From Pontederia crassipes (lineage: Eukaryota > Streptophyta > Magnoliopsida > Commelinales > Pontederiaceae): a stretch of 64,000 bases of DNA. The stretch spans positions 28,896,874 through 28,960,873 of the forward strand of contig CM060195.1 in NCBI GenBank assembly GCA_030549335.1. Direction: 5' to 3'. Each line of letters begins with the position of its first letter. The first letter of the stretch is position 1. A program made the translations under genes and the position numbers. Positions 23,359 to 35,875 of the stretch are shown here, one piece after another. The notes under the pieces are model-generated. The model searched no databases. It saw only the letters and a list, made by a program, of their open reading frames with translations, and was not told the DNA's origin.

Positions 23359-26023
23359 TGTGACGCTCTACTACTTCTTTTGGCGCCACAATGGGTGAAA
23401 CCGGAAACCAATCGTTTAAATTCAAATTCAAACTTTCAACGGAAAACTAACGTTTCGAAAAAAATAAACTAACTCTGGAAATTTCCAAAAATTTCGGCAT
23501 GACGTATGCGTAAATTCGTCTATACGCCATGTACAACAATACATATATATCTCTTCATAGACAATTAACTTTAAAACTTAAACATCACAGACAATTATAG
23601 GGTCATTAGTGGCAATTCATCATATCACAAAAATCGTGGGACGCATGCCCAAAATAGTTAGTCTCAAGCTCACTCTCGAATCAAAATCACGAGCCAGATG
23701 CTCGTAAACCATATAACATAAGCGTTCATCGCTCTACATCATAAATTTAACATCTCACAAAATCTTGCAAGCATTCTTCAATCTAGCAATTCGTATAAGA
23801 AAGCAAATGAAAATTCAAGGTAACTAAAGTATCGACCACGCCTCTCACACATGACTAATCCTTGCCCCTTTATATTTCTTATTTTATGCCAAGCAAACAA
23901 GCATGTAAGACTTTCATTCAGTACCTGAAAAAAATTAAACAAGAGGAGTGAGCATAATTAGGCTCAGTGAGTAAAACGACTATCTCAAATATTAAAATAG
24001 CGAAGGAAAAACCAATATTTTCACTTTCAGAAATTATTTCAAATGCTTCTCATTTCTCCAAGAAATTCATTAACATAAGTTTCATACTGAAATGAATGCC
24101 ATGGATGCACATGCGTGATAAAAAGATAACATCATAAAACTTGGGAAAACATAATCACATATGGATATCCAATCTCCTCAATGGAAGAATCAATCTCACC
24201 CCTCGTATCCCATTGACACAGGGTGGTTGTTCTAATTCTGTCCCTCGTATCCCATTGACACAGGACGTTGAACTGCCCTTCGTATCCCATTGACACAGGG
24301 CTTCTTATCTTTTTTTTCCATCCCTCATATCCCATTGACACAGGATGGTTATTCTAATTCCACCCTTCGTATCACTATACTGACACAGGGTGTTGAACCT
24401 GCTCTTCGTATCCCATTGACACAGAGCACACCGAGCCCCAATCGGTCTACCCAGAGTTGGTCAATCCTCCGAGGTGAAAACACTCCGCCTTATGCGGGTT
24501 TTACATGTAATGCACATGATGCATGTATGTAGTTTCCAAATAAAAGTTTAGAATTAAAAATCATCATATAAACTTTCCTTTTCAAAAATCAAATATTCAC
24601 TTCAATTTCAAAGTATAAACTTCGATGGATAACCCAAATTTCATAATAAAATATCACAAGTCAGATGATGACATACATATGATGCATACAAATATATGGA
24701 TATGCATGAACAAAACTATTACGAAAGTCCATTCCACATCGGGCGGAACAATGTCATCACTCCGAAGAGTTTAGCAATTCATATCAATTGAGATAAGTTC
24801 CCTCACCTTGGATTCGTCGAGTCCCCAAATCACCCACTCGTCCGAATCCAATCAAAAGTAAATGCAACCTAATCACATTCATTACTTATAAATTAATATT
24901 ATAAAAATAAATTTGGTAATTCACAACTACTCGACGTGCTTATCATAAATCAAGTCATATTTTGGATTTGCTAAAATACTTACCAAAAAGGAAAAGTATG
25001 TCTCGTCGTCTAGTAACAGCCTAATCATTTCACAACAACCCACGAACTAGCGTTTTTCGATTAGCAACCTCCTATAAGCGAAATTCAGTCAAACTTTAAA
25101 TAAAGGTAATTAGAACCTTAACTACATTATAATAATTATTTTCAGCTGTCCAACATTCATACCACAACCACTATAGTCACCACTCTAAATATCACCGCCA
25201 CACCCGTCAAAAATGTCGAAAGGCCGTCGAACGCCTTTTTCATCCAAATAAAATAAGTTACTTTAAATTTATTCACATAACGAAAATCTAATCAAATGTA
25301 CATTCTTATTCACTTACCAACCACGATATGATAATGATTAGGTTCGTCGAAGAACGATCGGAATCCGAAACCTACGAACCTAAAACTAAAAGATTAGCGA
25401 CTAATTTTATACGGACAGCAACCTAATTTCTTTTTGCTGTATGTGTGCACTTACTAGAACGTCGAGATGAGCTCGACTGGAGTTCACCGTCGGTTCGCCG
25501 GAATGTTCGTCGGAAAAGTTCGTCGGAATGTTCTCCGGAAAAGTTCGTCGGAAAGCTCCAAATCTCGGCCTCCTATATGATTTGAACAAAAATATGATCA
25601 AAACCCCTCCAAATGATTCTAATCGATCTGAGAATGATGTACAACTCACCAGGGAAAGGATCGGTGCGAGTCGGAATCGGAATCTTCGCCGGAATCGTCG
25701 TCGGTGGATTTTTCGGCCTTCTCGCATTTTTCTCTCACTGCATCGCGCACGCGGACCAATCATCACATATTATATGTCAAAATGTTCGTCTCGTCATCCT
25801 CTTTCCATCGATACCTCTTGCGTGAAAAACGGTGGCAGGACGGGGGAGATATCACGGTCGAAAGTGGCGGCGGCGGCTGGGGTTCGCGCGGCACCGTAGC
25901 AGCTCGGGGAAGAAGACGATTCGTTTATTCTTTTTTTATATATATTGACATTCCCTACAAAATGTCCAAAATGCCCCTGACCTTTAGTGAAAATTACACC
26001 TTTTTTTTAAAAAAAACGTTACA
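23359..26023 (-). repeat. Gypsy 5' LTR (right copy)
   Basis: This is the partner of the LTR at 15749-18315 with the same termini. It is followed on the minus strand by the primer binding site, so it is the 5' LTR. It has an extra stretch near 23485-23565 containing ATTTCGGCATGACGTATGCG that the other LTR lacks. Confidence 0.93.
24200..24426. repeat. Minisatellite inside the right gypsy LTR
   Basis: This is the equivalent of 16523-16748, with the same number and order of units around TCGTATCCCATTGACACAGG. Conservation of unit order between the LTRs shows that the array was already present when the element inserted. Confidence 0.85.
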
Positions 26024-26028
26024 AATCA

Positions 26029-26213
26029 TCTTCCTCTACAATTTGTTTCCAAAACTCCACGTTGTCGAACTCTCGACTCAGTTCCTTAATACCTTCGTGA
26101 GGGTAATGGTAGATGTCACACAACTCTTTTTTTGTCAATATAATCTCTCTATTGTGCAACCTTAAATTGATAGCTGAACAATCGTTGTTAGTGGCAAAGG
26201 ATGAAAGGAATTA
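26029..26213 (-). pseudogene. ORF1-like fragment of an older plant retroelement (part 1)
   Basis: Directly beside the gypsy target duplication the minus strand is open for about 60 codons. It contains LRLHNREIILTKKELCDIYH and ends at the insertion point in WKQIVEEDD. The layout resembles plant retroelement ORF-1 proteins, which have a conserved stretch of this kind before the region seen at 15176-15610. An in-frame TAA at 26211-26213 interrupts it upstream. It is the other half of the gene split by the gypsy insertion. Confidence 0.4.
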
Positions 26214-28677
26214 TTTTGTTAACCTGTTATAATTGAACCAATAGCTTGTCGTGAAGTGATATAGGTCAATGTTCTCAAACATGAGTAGGGCATCATCCTT
26301 TCATAGTACTTGGCCATTGTCTTGTCATGAAGAAATCAGGTAGGGCCGAATGCAAGGGACCTTAGTTTGTTTGCCCTGTTTTGTTGCTCCAAGTATCTGG
26401 GCTGCTCCAGTTATCCGGGCTGGCTGTGCTATTAACTCGTGAGATGGTCCCTCCAATTGTGGTTGCTTTCGAGGTTGGCTAATTGGTTTCTTTCAGCGAG
26501 GTTCAGGATGTATACATCCTATAATACGAAAATATGTTCCAAAGAGCGTTCACGGCCATTCCATAGCTTGTCACAACCATTGAAGAGGTGGTGGTTGTGC
26601 TGCTTGCAGTTAAAGTTGATGCTATCACGGGCGTGTTGGACCGTGGTCTATCCTCACGACCATTCTCACGCCGAAGGCACGACTGGTCCCGATACAGCCT
26701 GATGTTCGATGATGATGCAGTATTTGTCGATGAGCACAAGCTGACATTTGACGGCGAATTGCGGTGGTCGGGCTGATTGTCGAATAAGGTTTTGCCGAAG
26801 TCGGAGCAAGAGTAGAGCACCGGCGTTGATGGTGGTGGAGGTTTGTCTCGACAATAGGGTGCCGGAGGTGGCAGGGGGAGTTGCTGCTGTGGATTGTTGG
26901 GGGGAAAGGTCGGTTGAACAGCACGATGGCGGCTGAAAGCGGTGGCCGGTAGACGGTGGCCCTGGTCTGCAACAAGGTCGTTTGATAGTGCATGTTCACG
27001 GTCGGAGCAGTAGGAGCGCAGGTTGGAGTAGAAAAGGCGGCACACAAGCAGTGGTTGGCCGCGCAGGAAAAGGGAGCAGTCGTGACAATGCAATGACAGT
27101 GGAGTAAGGGTTTGAAAACCCTTCTTTGCCTTTTTACAGCGGGTATGAGGAGGTTGGTTTGATGGATGTCATATGTCCTGTTGAGATCACGCCACATGTC
27201 AAAGGCGTGCTCTAATTGTGACGTGGAATGGCCATGGTATCCTTCGTAACTTCCGTTTAAGACAAAATTTTCCTAGTCATAAGAACAATCGTTACTTCGG
27301 TCAATCAAGGCCGTGACTGAAGCTTCTCAAGCTTGGAGGAGGATCGCGCAATAGTTTTTGGTTCTATTCTAAAGAGTACTTCTAGTTTTATTACTCTAGT
27401 TTTATTTCGTGATGCAATGTTTTAACTTTATGATCTCTGTAATTTGGACACTTTATATTCAGTTTTTATCTTTTGAGTTTTAGTTTTATTTATGTAAGAG
27501 TTTTAATGTTAAGGAAAACTTATGAACCTTTCTCATCATTGATTATAGTTCTTTTAAAAACTTTTAAGAACTTGATTGTTATGTTTGTTTTTCATTAATT
27601 TTAGTTAAATTATTAATTGATTATTAAATGAGCAGTGAAATCAATCTATCACTCATGATTCTTTGTTAATCACATCATAATCTAATAGAGCCAAGCGAAG
27701 TATTAAATTGCATGATTTGCCTTGTTAAATCGGATAGGGCAGTTTGGTAGTATAAGAATTACAACTCAACATTATAATCTGAGAAGAATTGAGACTAGAG
27801 TCGGATAGAGTATTCTCTCTTATTAAGATTAAGAATAGTTGATTTATTCTGTAAGGGAGATCATATTCCTAATTCATTAAAAGTTCAATCTAATTATCTT
27901 TCATAAATGAATCTCTATAAAAGTTAAACAAGTTTGTTTGTAAATCATCCTAACCCATCCTAAGACCCTACACATCAATAAATTAGTTTAGTTTAGAATT
28001 TATTTTTCTATTATTCACTTTTCTACAGTTTCATTTATCACTATCTTGTTGTGTTTTATTACCCTCTGAGATTAGTTTAGTTAAGTAAGTTTAATTTCTC
28101 GTGGAGTTGACAACTCGTACTCATTACACTTTATTACTCGAGTGATTAGTGAACTTACTAGCATTATATTGTTATCAATCATTTCATCGCTAGTACCTAA
28201 CGCTTTAGATAAGATAAAATCGTAGAAAAGTATAGAACGACAACTTCCTTTATAAGAAAATTGTGTTCGCATTCTATTGGGAAGATGTATTTTTGAGCTA
28301 GAAAGCCAAGTGTCAGAATGGATGAAGGAAATATAGATGGAAGAAATGAAGAACCCTAAACATAAAAGGAGAAAAAAGAGACTAAACAACTTGTGACATT
28401 TGTGTGGAGCATGTGATTGGGGGCACAAAAAGAAGGAAGAACCAAGTGTGAATAAGGTTCAGATACGAAATTGAGATGTCAAGCAAATATTTATATGATT
28501 TCCATTCAAAAGCCTACGAACTTCATTAAAGTGACCCCATGTTGAGAAATTACCCCGGTCGATAAGTGATCTCACTCCAAAATAGAAATTTGACATCAGT
28601 TTTAAAATATATAAAACCCCAACACATAATTAAAGTTGCAAGCATAGAGCTATAAATGTAGTACTTGAAGATTGATC
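26214..28677. other. Repeat-derived DNA, no supported gene
   Basis: The stretch 26440-27140 is GC-richer and open in several frames on both strands at once, with serine/threonine/proline-rich translations and no known motif, so I do not call a gene. At about 28080-28165 the string CTCGTGGAGTTGACAACTCGTACTC followed by ACTTTATTACTCGAGTGATTAGTGAACTT resembles the reverse complement of the start of the solo LTRs at 35876 and 42060. This suggests an old, oppositely oriented LTR relic. Confidence 0.4.
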
Positions 28678-28689
28678 TACCACTACAAG

Positions 28690-30530
28690 AAAATTGCTGA
28701 TTAGCGACGAACATTAGCGACTCAAAAGAAGGCAACGCTAATTCGACGCTAGTAGCATCTCATTAGTGTCTCCATTTGGTCAACAAAATGTGGCGCTACT
28801 TGCATCTCAATAGCATTTCTTTAGTGTCGCAATAGCGTTACAATTGGTTGATGCTAAAGCTGTCGCCACAATGATGCTACTGAGACACTATTATCGCGTG
28901 CATCAACAAAAAATGTGCAATAGATTATAGTGTTGTATTGACGTCAACACAATGCGACACTAAATTAGTGTCACAAAACATGCAACGCTAACCCAACACA
29001 AACACCAGAGGCGATATTGGCGCCGACAATATGCGTTGTCTTAGCGTCGGCATTAAGCGACGCTAAATTAGCATCACAATAATGCAATGCTAATTCGGTG
29101 CAAACACAAGAGGCGATATTGGCGCCGACATCGTGCGCTGTCTTGGCGTGGACATTATGCTACGTCGACGCGAGTTTCAGAGTCAGTAGTGGCCCCGACG
29201 TCTTGCATTGTATTAGTGTCAAAATTTTGCGAAAAGCTAAATTAATGAGGTACTAAGGTGACACTATGTCATCGCAAGATGTTGAGAAAGACATACAATG
29301 CTTAATCAGTGCTATTTTGACGCTACTTTGTCACCGATGTGTTTGAAGAACATATATGTTAATTAATAAATAGATTAACTATATGTTATCTATATGTGTA
29401 TAGCTATATATGTTACCTATACTATAGTTTAATGAATAAATAGATTAAATATTATATGTGTACCTTCAACATATGTATTTCTACACCATATGTGTGTTAC
29501 TTATATATGTATTTGTAAATATAGATCATGTATTGATGTATGTAAACATGCACAACTATATATATGTATATATATATATATATATATATACTTTTTATAT
29601 AGAAAGAAAAAAATGTTAAGAATATCTATGTATACTTTATATATATGTAGAACATAATACACATACCTACATGTGTATATATGCACATTTGTCAATATAT
29701 TATGCATACAATATATCATATCTTAATTATAAATATATTATTTTATATTCTTAATCATGGAATTATAATGCTTGAATTAAGTGACATGATTTCTTACAAG
29801 AAATTGAAAATATCTCATGTTTAGCGCCGCTGTAGAGACGCAAAGGCGTCGTAGTCGCGCCACTCTAGCATTGCAACCCTTTTCGACGCTACTGAGAAAC
29901 TAATTGCGTCATTTTAGCGATTCACATTTGTTGATGCTAATTTAGAGCCATGACCACCCTGATTTAGCGTCGCCATGCTACATCGACGTCCCAGCTATGT
30001 GACGAAGTCTAGGTTGTCGCTAATTTATCTAGCGACTCATTAGCATCACTATAGCACCGACAATATGAGTCGCTATTTTTGTAGCCAGCTTTTTATTCAC
30101 TTAATCAGGCACATATACATTTTACATACACATATAGACTTATAATACATATACATATACATATACGCATTATCGTCACTTAATATGGCACATATAGACA
30201 TATACATACATACACATACACATATGCATATACGTATACATATACATGTAGACTTATAATACATATACATAAGACCAATGATTGATGAACTCAACATATT
30301 AATATAAACCTATTTGAATATAAAGTTATAATATAAACTTATAATATAATATAAGCTTCTAATATAAACTTATAATATATAAATGTATAATATAATCTAA
30401 AGTTAAATTTAAATTAAAAAAATTAAAATGGCGTCACTATAGCCATGAATTAGCGTCACAACCACCAAATTTGTGGCACCTCATTAGTGTCTAAGTAGAG
30501 TCGCAATTCTCGGAGGCGCTAAAACTTAAG
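28690..30530. repeat. CACTA left subterminal repeat region
   Basis: Dozens of short units such as TTAGCGTC, GCGACGCTAA and TAGCGACTCA occur in both orientations. This is the usual landing platform for the CACTA DNA-binding protein. The blocks are broken by AT-rich DNA at about 29340-29815, with a TATATA run near 29555-29590. Confidence 0.75.
30105..30290. repeat. ACATAT-type simple repeat
   Basis: A degenerate microsatellite of ACATAT and CATACA units in two blocks, each preceded by AGACTTATAATACATATACA-like sequence. It gives rise to spurious reading frames rich in Tyr, Met and Cys. Confidence 0.8.
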
Positions 30531-30920
30531 CTAAATCCCTAACTCCTCTTATGCTATTTTTTACTATTTTACTTCTGTGATTCCTCTGATTTCGTTTCCG
30601 ACAATCGACGCCAGACACTAGCTTCTCTGACTCCGACTTGCCGCCACTCCTTCGACCCTGACGTCGACACATTGCTTTCGCCGCTGCCCGATCACGTCCC
30701 CGACGTGTTGCTTTTGCCACTGACCGACCCCGACGCACTTGCTCCGCCGCCCCACCATTGCTCTGCTGCCCTGCACTTGCTCAGCTGCCGCAAGCTGCCC
30801 TGCAGTTGCTCCGTGGCCATCATCCTACTGCTCCGGCCGCTGCCCTGCTGCTCCAATCGTTTCCCTACTGCTCCGACAAAAGCCACCCACTGCTCCGACT
30901 GTCGCCCTGCAAGAAGGTAG
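30531..30920 (+). other. GC-rich segment, probably the CACTA leader
   Basis: A GC-rich block lies just inside the left subterminal repeats and ends at a possible splice donor (AAGAAG/GTAGGA, about 30917). In CACTA elements a promoter and leader exon commonly sit here. It is open in several frames with Cys/Pro/Leu-rich translations that look random, so I do not call a protein. Confidence 0.35.
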
Positions 30921-31879
30921 GAACCCGCCGCCACTCTATAGCTTTGCCGCCATTGTGTTGTGAATGTTATGTAGATGTATAGTTCGATCATGCTATATGT
31001 TAATGTTGTTTAAGCTGTTAGTATTCTTATCATTGCATGATAGATGCTGTAACACCTAAGAGATGTAAATTAGGTTGAATGACACGAAATTAGGTTGATG
31101 CAATGCCTAAGAGATGTAAACACGAATTTAGGGCATAACATTGCTGTAATGCCTAGTTAATTGCTGTAATACCTAGTTAATTGTTTTTTATATGCATTCC
31201 GTTGGATTGGGGTGTAATATTGCTATAATGCCTAGTTAATTGCTTTTTCTTCATGTTCAATGCATAAACATTCATCTCAATGCATGTAACTTGATATTCT
31301 TGATGTTCTGATGATGAATCCTTAGTTAATTTGCTGGGAGTTAATCTTTTTTGCTAGTAATTAATTCTTATGCTAAGTAACACGATCCATATGGCATATG
31401 CTTTAATGCTACCCTATGCAAGACGATAACTAATTGTGCAGTAGAGAAATTATATTTAAAAGATAATTAATCCTTATGCTAGGAATTAAAGTAATTTAAA
31501 AAAAAAGGAATCAAAATTTGTAGTTTGTTACCATGATAATGGAAATGGAGCAAATACTTCACTTATTCTAGTAAATTTGGGGTTGGACTCAATTTGAAAT
31601 CAAATACTAATAATTTTTTTCGTCATAATTCTAGTACCTCTTTCAGATCATATTCTCATAAAATTTACTAAGAATGTTGATCCACATTCTTGGCAAATAA
31701 AATGAGAATATGATAAAAAAAAGACACCAGAATATGATAAAAGAAGTTTATCAATATTTGGTAACCAAAATATGCACCATATAGCGATTTAATTGTCATC
31801 ACATTTTTATTATGATCGATTATGAATACGAAGATCTTGTACTTCAAATATGTGATTTTTGACTTTATAACTCCAAAAT

Positions 31880-32210
31880 AACATGTGTAAAGTACAAGAA
31901 TTTATTGACATATGGCTTAATGTTGTTCATTACAAAAATGACAAAGCAGATCGTAGTTGGATTCGTCGTTGGAAGGATAAATGTGACAGTTATAACAGAA
32001 GAACATAAGGATGATGTTGATGAATTTATTAAGGTAGCATATGAAAATAAAGGTGTTGCTTCTTCATATGGCGAAATCTTATGTCCATGTCGGAAATGCA
32101 AATGTTACCAGTGGAAAGTAAGATATGATGTGCATCAGGATTTATATTACAACAATTTCTTACTAAAATACACAAATTGATTGTTTCATAGAGAAGAAAG
32201 ATGGGCTAAA
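31880..32210 (+). pseudogene. CACTA transposase-associated domain (TNP2 N-terminus), broken
   Basis: The open frame contains DEFIKVAYENK, then ILCPCRKCKC and DLYYNNFLLKYTN, in the order and spacing of the transposase-associated zinc-binding domain at the start of plant TNP2 proteins. The usual tryptophan after YTN is a TGA stop here, and LFHREERWAKE follows it in the same frame. The characteristic start (RSWIRRWKDK) lies upstream in another frame, so there is also a frameshift. The remainder of TNP2 does not follow on this strand. Confidence 0.7.
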
Positions 32211-32235
32211 GAGATAACAATTGATGCTAACATTA

Positions 32236-32886
32236 ACTTCACTTTATAACACAAATACCATCCATCTTTTAACTCATTTCACCCGGGTGCCCTTTTTACC
32301 TACTATAGCCCGTTTCCCAATCGCAGAGCTGACATGGCGTAAATATAACGCTGATAGGCCATCTTCTCCTCTCCACACTGACGTGGCAATATTAACAAAA
32401 TTTAAAAATAAAATAAAAAATGCCATGAGTACCTCGAGAGAGGGGCACGTCGGGGGGTCCCTCGCGACCTCGCTCCATCACAGAGGGGGAAGAGGCCCCC
32501 CTCCCGCACGCCGACGAGGAGAAGGGGGGCCTCCCCTCCTGCGCCGGCGAACGAGGCCGGAGGGGGGGGGGAGCGACCCCCAGGCCCCTCTCCTCCTACG
32601 CGTCGGAGCTCGCAGGGGGACCCCCCGGCGTGCGCCTTCCTCTAGGTCCTCGTGGCATTTTTTATTTTTTAATATTTCCACATTATTATGGAGAGAAGAG
32701 AAGATGTCCTGTCAGTGCCACATCTTCGCCACGTCAGTTTCACGATCGGAAAATGAGCTATAGCAGGTAAAGATGACACCAGATGAAACGAGTTAAAAGA
32801 TGGAGAGCATTCGTTTTACAAAGTGAAGTTGGAGGACATCGCTGAGCAAACTTTAAAGTTGGAGGGCATTTGGTATAATTTTTTCC
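32236..32886. mobile_element. Fold-back element with GC-rich core
   Basis: The left flank (CATCCATCTTTTAACTCATTTCACCCGGGTG...) and the reverse complement of the right flank (CTCTCCATCTTTTAACTCGTTTCATCTGGTG...) match over roughly 150 bases, forming long inverted repeats. Between them is an extremely GC-rich core (about 32440-32650) with runs such as GGAGGGGGGGGGGAGCG. Long inverted repeats around a GC-rich core are typical of Mutator-like fold-back elements. A further copy of the right-end motif (CTGAGCAAACCTTAAAGTTGGAGG) lies at about 34945-34970, so the true element could be larger. The target duplication was not resolved. Confidence 0.6.
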
Positions 32887-33599
32887 GAATGATGTCTATC
32901 GCTGCTTGATCCATGGTAGTCCGCTAGTCGGAATGTGACAAGCCGAGTGCTTGTGCTATCAGTGGCGTATCAACTAACACTATTAAAAAAATGATTAATG
33001 TAATTAAATGATAAATATAAATTTAATAATAATAAATATATCACCTAGCATAAGATGCTGCTCATCAACGTAGGAATGTAGTGAAGCGTCCGGTAATTCG
33101 GTGGTGGCGTAACAACTGTCATCATAAAAAATACTTAAAATACTTGTATATATTTAAATTTATTAAATATACAGAAAATAACCAGGTGTGACATGCCGAT
33201 CGTTGTCGTGCGATGAGACGTCCTGACTATGTGCCCCGTAGACGGTGGACCTATCACAATAACAAAATAATTAGAAGAATTGAATGTATAAGATATATTA
33301 AATGCAAAAGAAATAACCTAGAGTGACGATGTGACTATTTGACAATCCACCAATGGATCGCCTAGTATTTGACGATCTGGCTATGTGCCCCATCGTCCGC
33401 GAAGCAATGACATTATTAAAAAAATTAATGTAATTATTATAAGCTACTGAGAATAAATATATCACCTGGTGGTCGTGGTGGCTCGCTCATATGGAGTGAA
33501 CGTCTAGAAGAACGAGATGAACTAGAAGCAAAAAAAGATAACAAACTTGTGTTATTATTATATTTAATTTATAAATTTAGGAAACATAATTTTATAATT

Positions 33600-34860
33600 T
33601 TAAAAAAAAATACGTGATTCATTCGCTTGTTTCATATTCTGATTCATTTTCATCATCTTCGTCGTCATCGTTATAATCTTGATTTGAGTCATCATCAATG
33701 AAATTATTAACGTTCACTTCTAAAAGATCATTTGAATTGAACTTTTCCATTGGCTTAGTCGTGGACTAATTGAGTATTCTCAATTTCTTCGGATACGTCA
33801 ATCATCTCATTCACTCATCTTCTTGATAGTAATCATCTACGAGAACATCATTGTATATGATGATGTTTCATGATCATCTACCCTTATTTCTACTAAGAAT
33901 AGTCTACTTCTACGCTCACCATTCATCTTTGGTTCTTTTCGATGGACACTTATGTAATACACAAATAGATCGTATGACCGAAGTCTCGATCGAGTGTTAA
34001 TATAAAAAAAAATTATTCTGAACTCCTTTCTCTGTATCGAACCAATGACATTTTAGCACCACGATTTTGTTCAATGTTTTCAAATAAGACAACTCTATGA
34101 TATCTTCTATAACGTCATAGTAATCGAAGTCATTATCCTTGTACATGCTTCCTAGAACACATATGCCGCTATTAGCAATTGAACGTTTTGGCTATATTCT
34201 TTTGTATGGAATCTGTATCCATTAACTATGATGCTACGGCAGCTAAAAACTTATTTCTTCGGTCCATTACTTAAATCTCAATTTTTTTAATTTGTGACTG
34301 ATCCATTAATAACCTAGAAGAAAATTAACTAAAAGTTAGTTAAAAGTCATAAAATATTAATAATTACGAACAATCGAAAAGAATTATCACTTCACATGTC
34401 AACCAATATGCAAAATATTTGTCTCTTAGCTTCAACAATTCATCGTCTGAAATTAAAAGATTGACTTCTGCTATAATTCTTTAGATTTCCTGACTTCATA
34501 TGTCAATTAATGAAATCACATAGCAGTGATTAATTTTAAATTTTATAACATATTAAAATAAATAGTCTTACTCGAGATACGGCGTCGCCTCGCTATAATT
34601 TGCAAGGACATAATTCTCAACGGCGGTGGAATCTATCACTCAACACAACTTTGTCTCCTGTACCAAGATGTCGGCATGGACACTTGAAGATGGATAAAGT
34701 ATTTTCTCTGAAGCTGGAAGCATACTTTTAATAATGGCAATCATCCGGTCAAAATAACTTTCGCTCATATTAAATTATGATTTCAAGTTTAGTAGTTGTG
34801 CCACTGCAGAAATCGTACTTTTTTCACACATCCATCTCATAAAGGTTCGTTTGCTTTCTC
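33600..34860 (-). pseudogene. CACTA TNP2 transposase remnants, opposite strand
   Basis: Reading the minus strand from right to left there is first a piece resembling the start of the TNP2 core (AQLLNLKS, then NMSESYFDRMIAIIKSMLP, about 34850-34710). Next comes a piece resembling the end of the DUF4218 region (VENYVLANYSEATPYLE, about 34635-34575). Then there is a clear DUF4216-like stretch (GYRFHTKEY, then NSGICVLGS, YYDVIEDIIELSYL and VVLKCHWFDT, about 34220-34010) and a typical acidic tail (DDDEDDENESEYE, about 33690-33620). Large parts between are missing and stops are frequent, so it is dead. Its direction is opposite to the N-terminal piece at 31880-32210. Confidence 0.65.
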
Positions 34861-35875
34861 GAGAAGGTTATAGAACTTAGAAGTTAAAGAATTCTTTCTT
34901 CAATAAATGTTTCACCAACATTTTATCCTAGCAAGTCGAGGACATCACTGAGCAAACCTTAAAGTTGGAGGATATTTAGTAGAATTTTCCCCGTAACTCG
35001 AGGTGTGAACTTTACTGTACATATAGCAATTATCATTAGCTTAATTTGGTATTGCACTAATGATTCCTCTTCGACAAAAAAAAGAGAGATTACACGATAA
35101 TGGGGTGATTACCGTAAACAATATTGCTAGGTCATAAGTTAAATAAGTTCTAAAAATTTTATTATTGTTTTGTTTATCATTAAAAAAATATTTTTTCTTT
35201 GTTAATTGCCGGATCACTTTCTTACCCGTTAGTATCGTGCGGATGTCAGTGTTCTTGTTTTTTCCCACTTGGCAGAAGGGGTAAAATCATGGAAAAACAT
35301 CCCAGTTTCTATGCGGGATGACATCTTTCGGGCTTTTACGGTATGATATTCTTTTTGGGTTACATAATTTGTTTTATATTTATTTTTAAATTACTAACTT
35401 TTATAATATCATTTAGGAGGCAAATCAGTTTCATCTAGATCTTAGCTTGGGGACGATCCGAAGAGCTTCTGAGGAGGTGACTCACTATAAGAAAATTGAG
35501 ATTTTTCGATGGACAATTTTCGACGGAATGAAATCCTTCGTAATTTCCGATGAATTTTGAGACGGATAGCTATTCGTCAGAATTTTTATAGTCCTGACCG
35601 TCACGAATAGAAAAAATAAATTATGAAATTTATTATATTATTATTTTATTTTCTGATAGTTTGGAATGTCAAAAATTCTGACGGCTCCCTATCCCATCGT
35701 AAGTTTTGATGATCGAACCCCTTGGTAACCAAAAAAACAATTAAATATTATAAAATATAATAATAATTAATGTATAATGTAATTAGTATTTTATTATTAT
35801 AATTACCGATAATTCGGACCGACTTCCGATGGTCTAAACCGTCGGTAATAAAAAAATAATTAAATATTATAATCT

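Larger units (their letters stand above)
15749..26023 (-). mobile_element. Complete but inactivated Ty3-gypsy chromovirus (Tekay-like)
   Basis: The element is 10275 bp long with two long LTRs (2567 and 2665 bp) that begin TGTGACGC and end GTTACA. It is bounded by the exact 5-bp target duplication AATCA (15744-15748 and 26024-26028). The coding strand is minus, so the LTR at 23359-26023 is the 5' LTR. A primer site for initiator tRNA-Met follows it, and gag, protease, RT, RNase H, integrase and chromodomain come in the gypsy order. The large LTRs and a C-terminal chromodomain point to the Tekay group of chromoviruses. The LTRs differ from each other by many substitutions and indels, including a block near 23485-23565 present only in the right LTR, so the insertion is not recent. 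Confidence 0.95.

Noticed and set aside
16523..24426. Regularly spaced repeats that might suggest a CRISPR array
   Set aside because: The spacers are partly repeated themselves, the array occurs in both LTRs of a retrotransposon, and the DNA is from a plant.
26503..27197. Minus-strand frames of 190-196 codons
   Set aside because: Several overlapping frames on both strands are open at once, the translations are Ser/Thr/Pro-rich, and there is no domain or splice context.
28081..28428. 115-codon minus-strand frame with a hydrophobic start
   Set aside because: The same DNA resembles the reverse complement of an LTR end found at 35876 and 42060, so it is most likely non-coding LTR sequence.
32221..32763. 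180-codon plus-strand frame
   Set aside because: It runs across the inverted arms and the G-rich core of a fold-back element, so the composition alone explains it.
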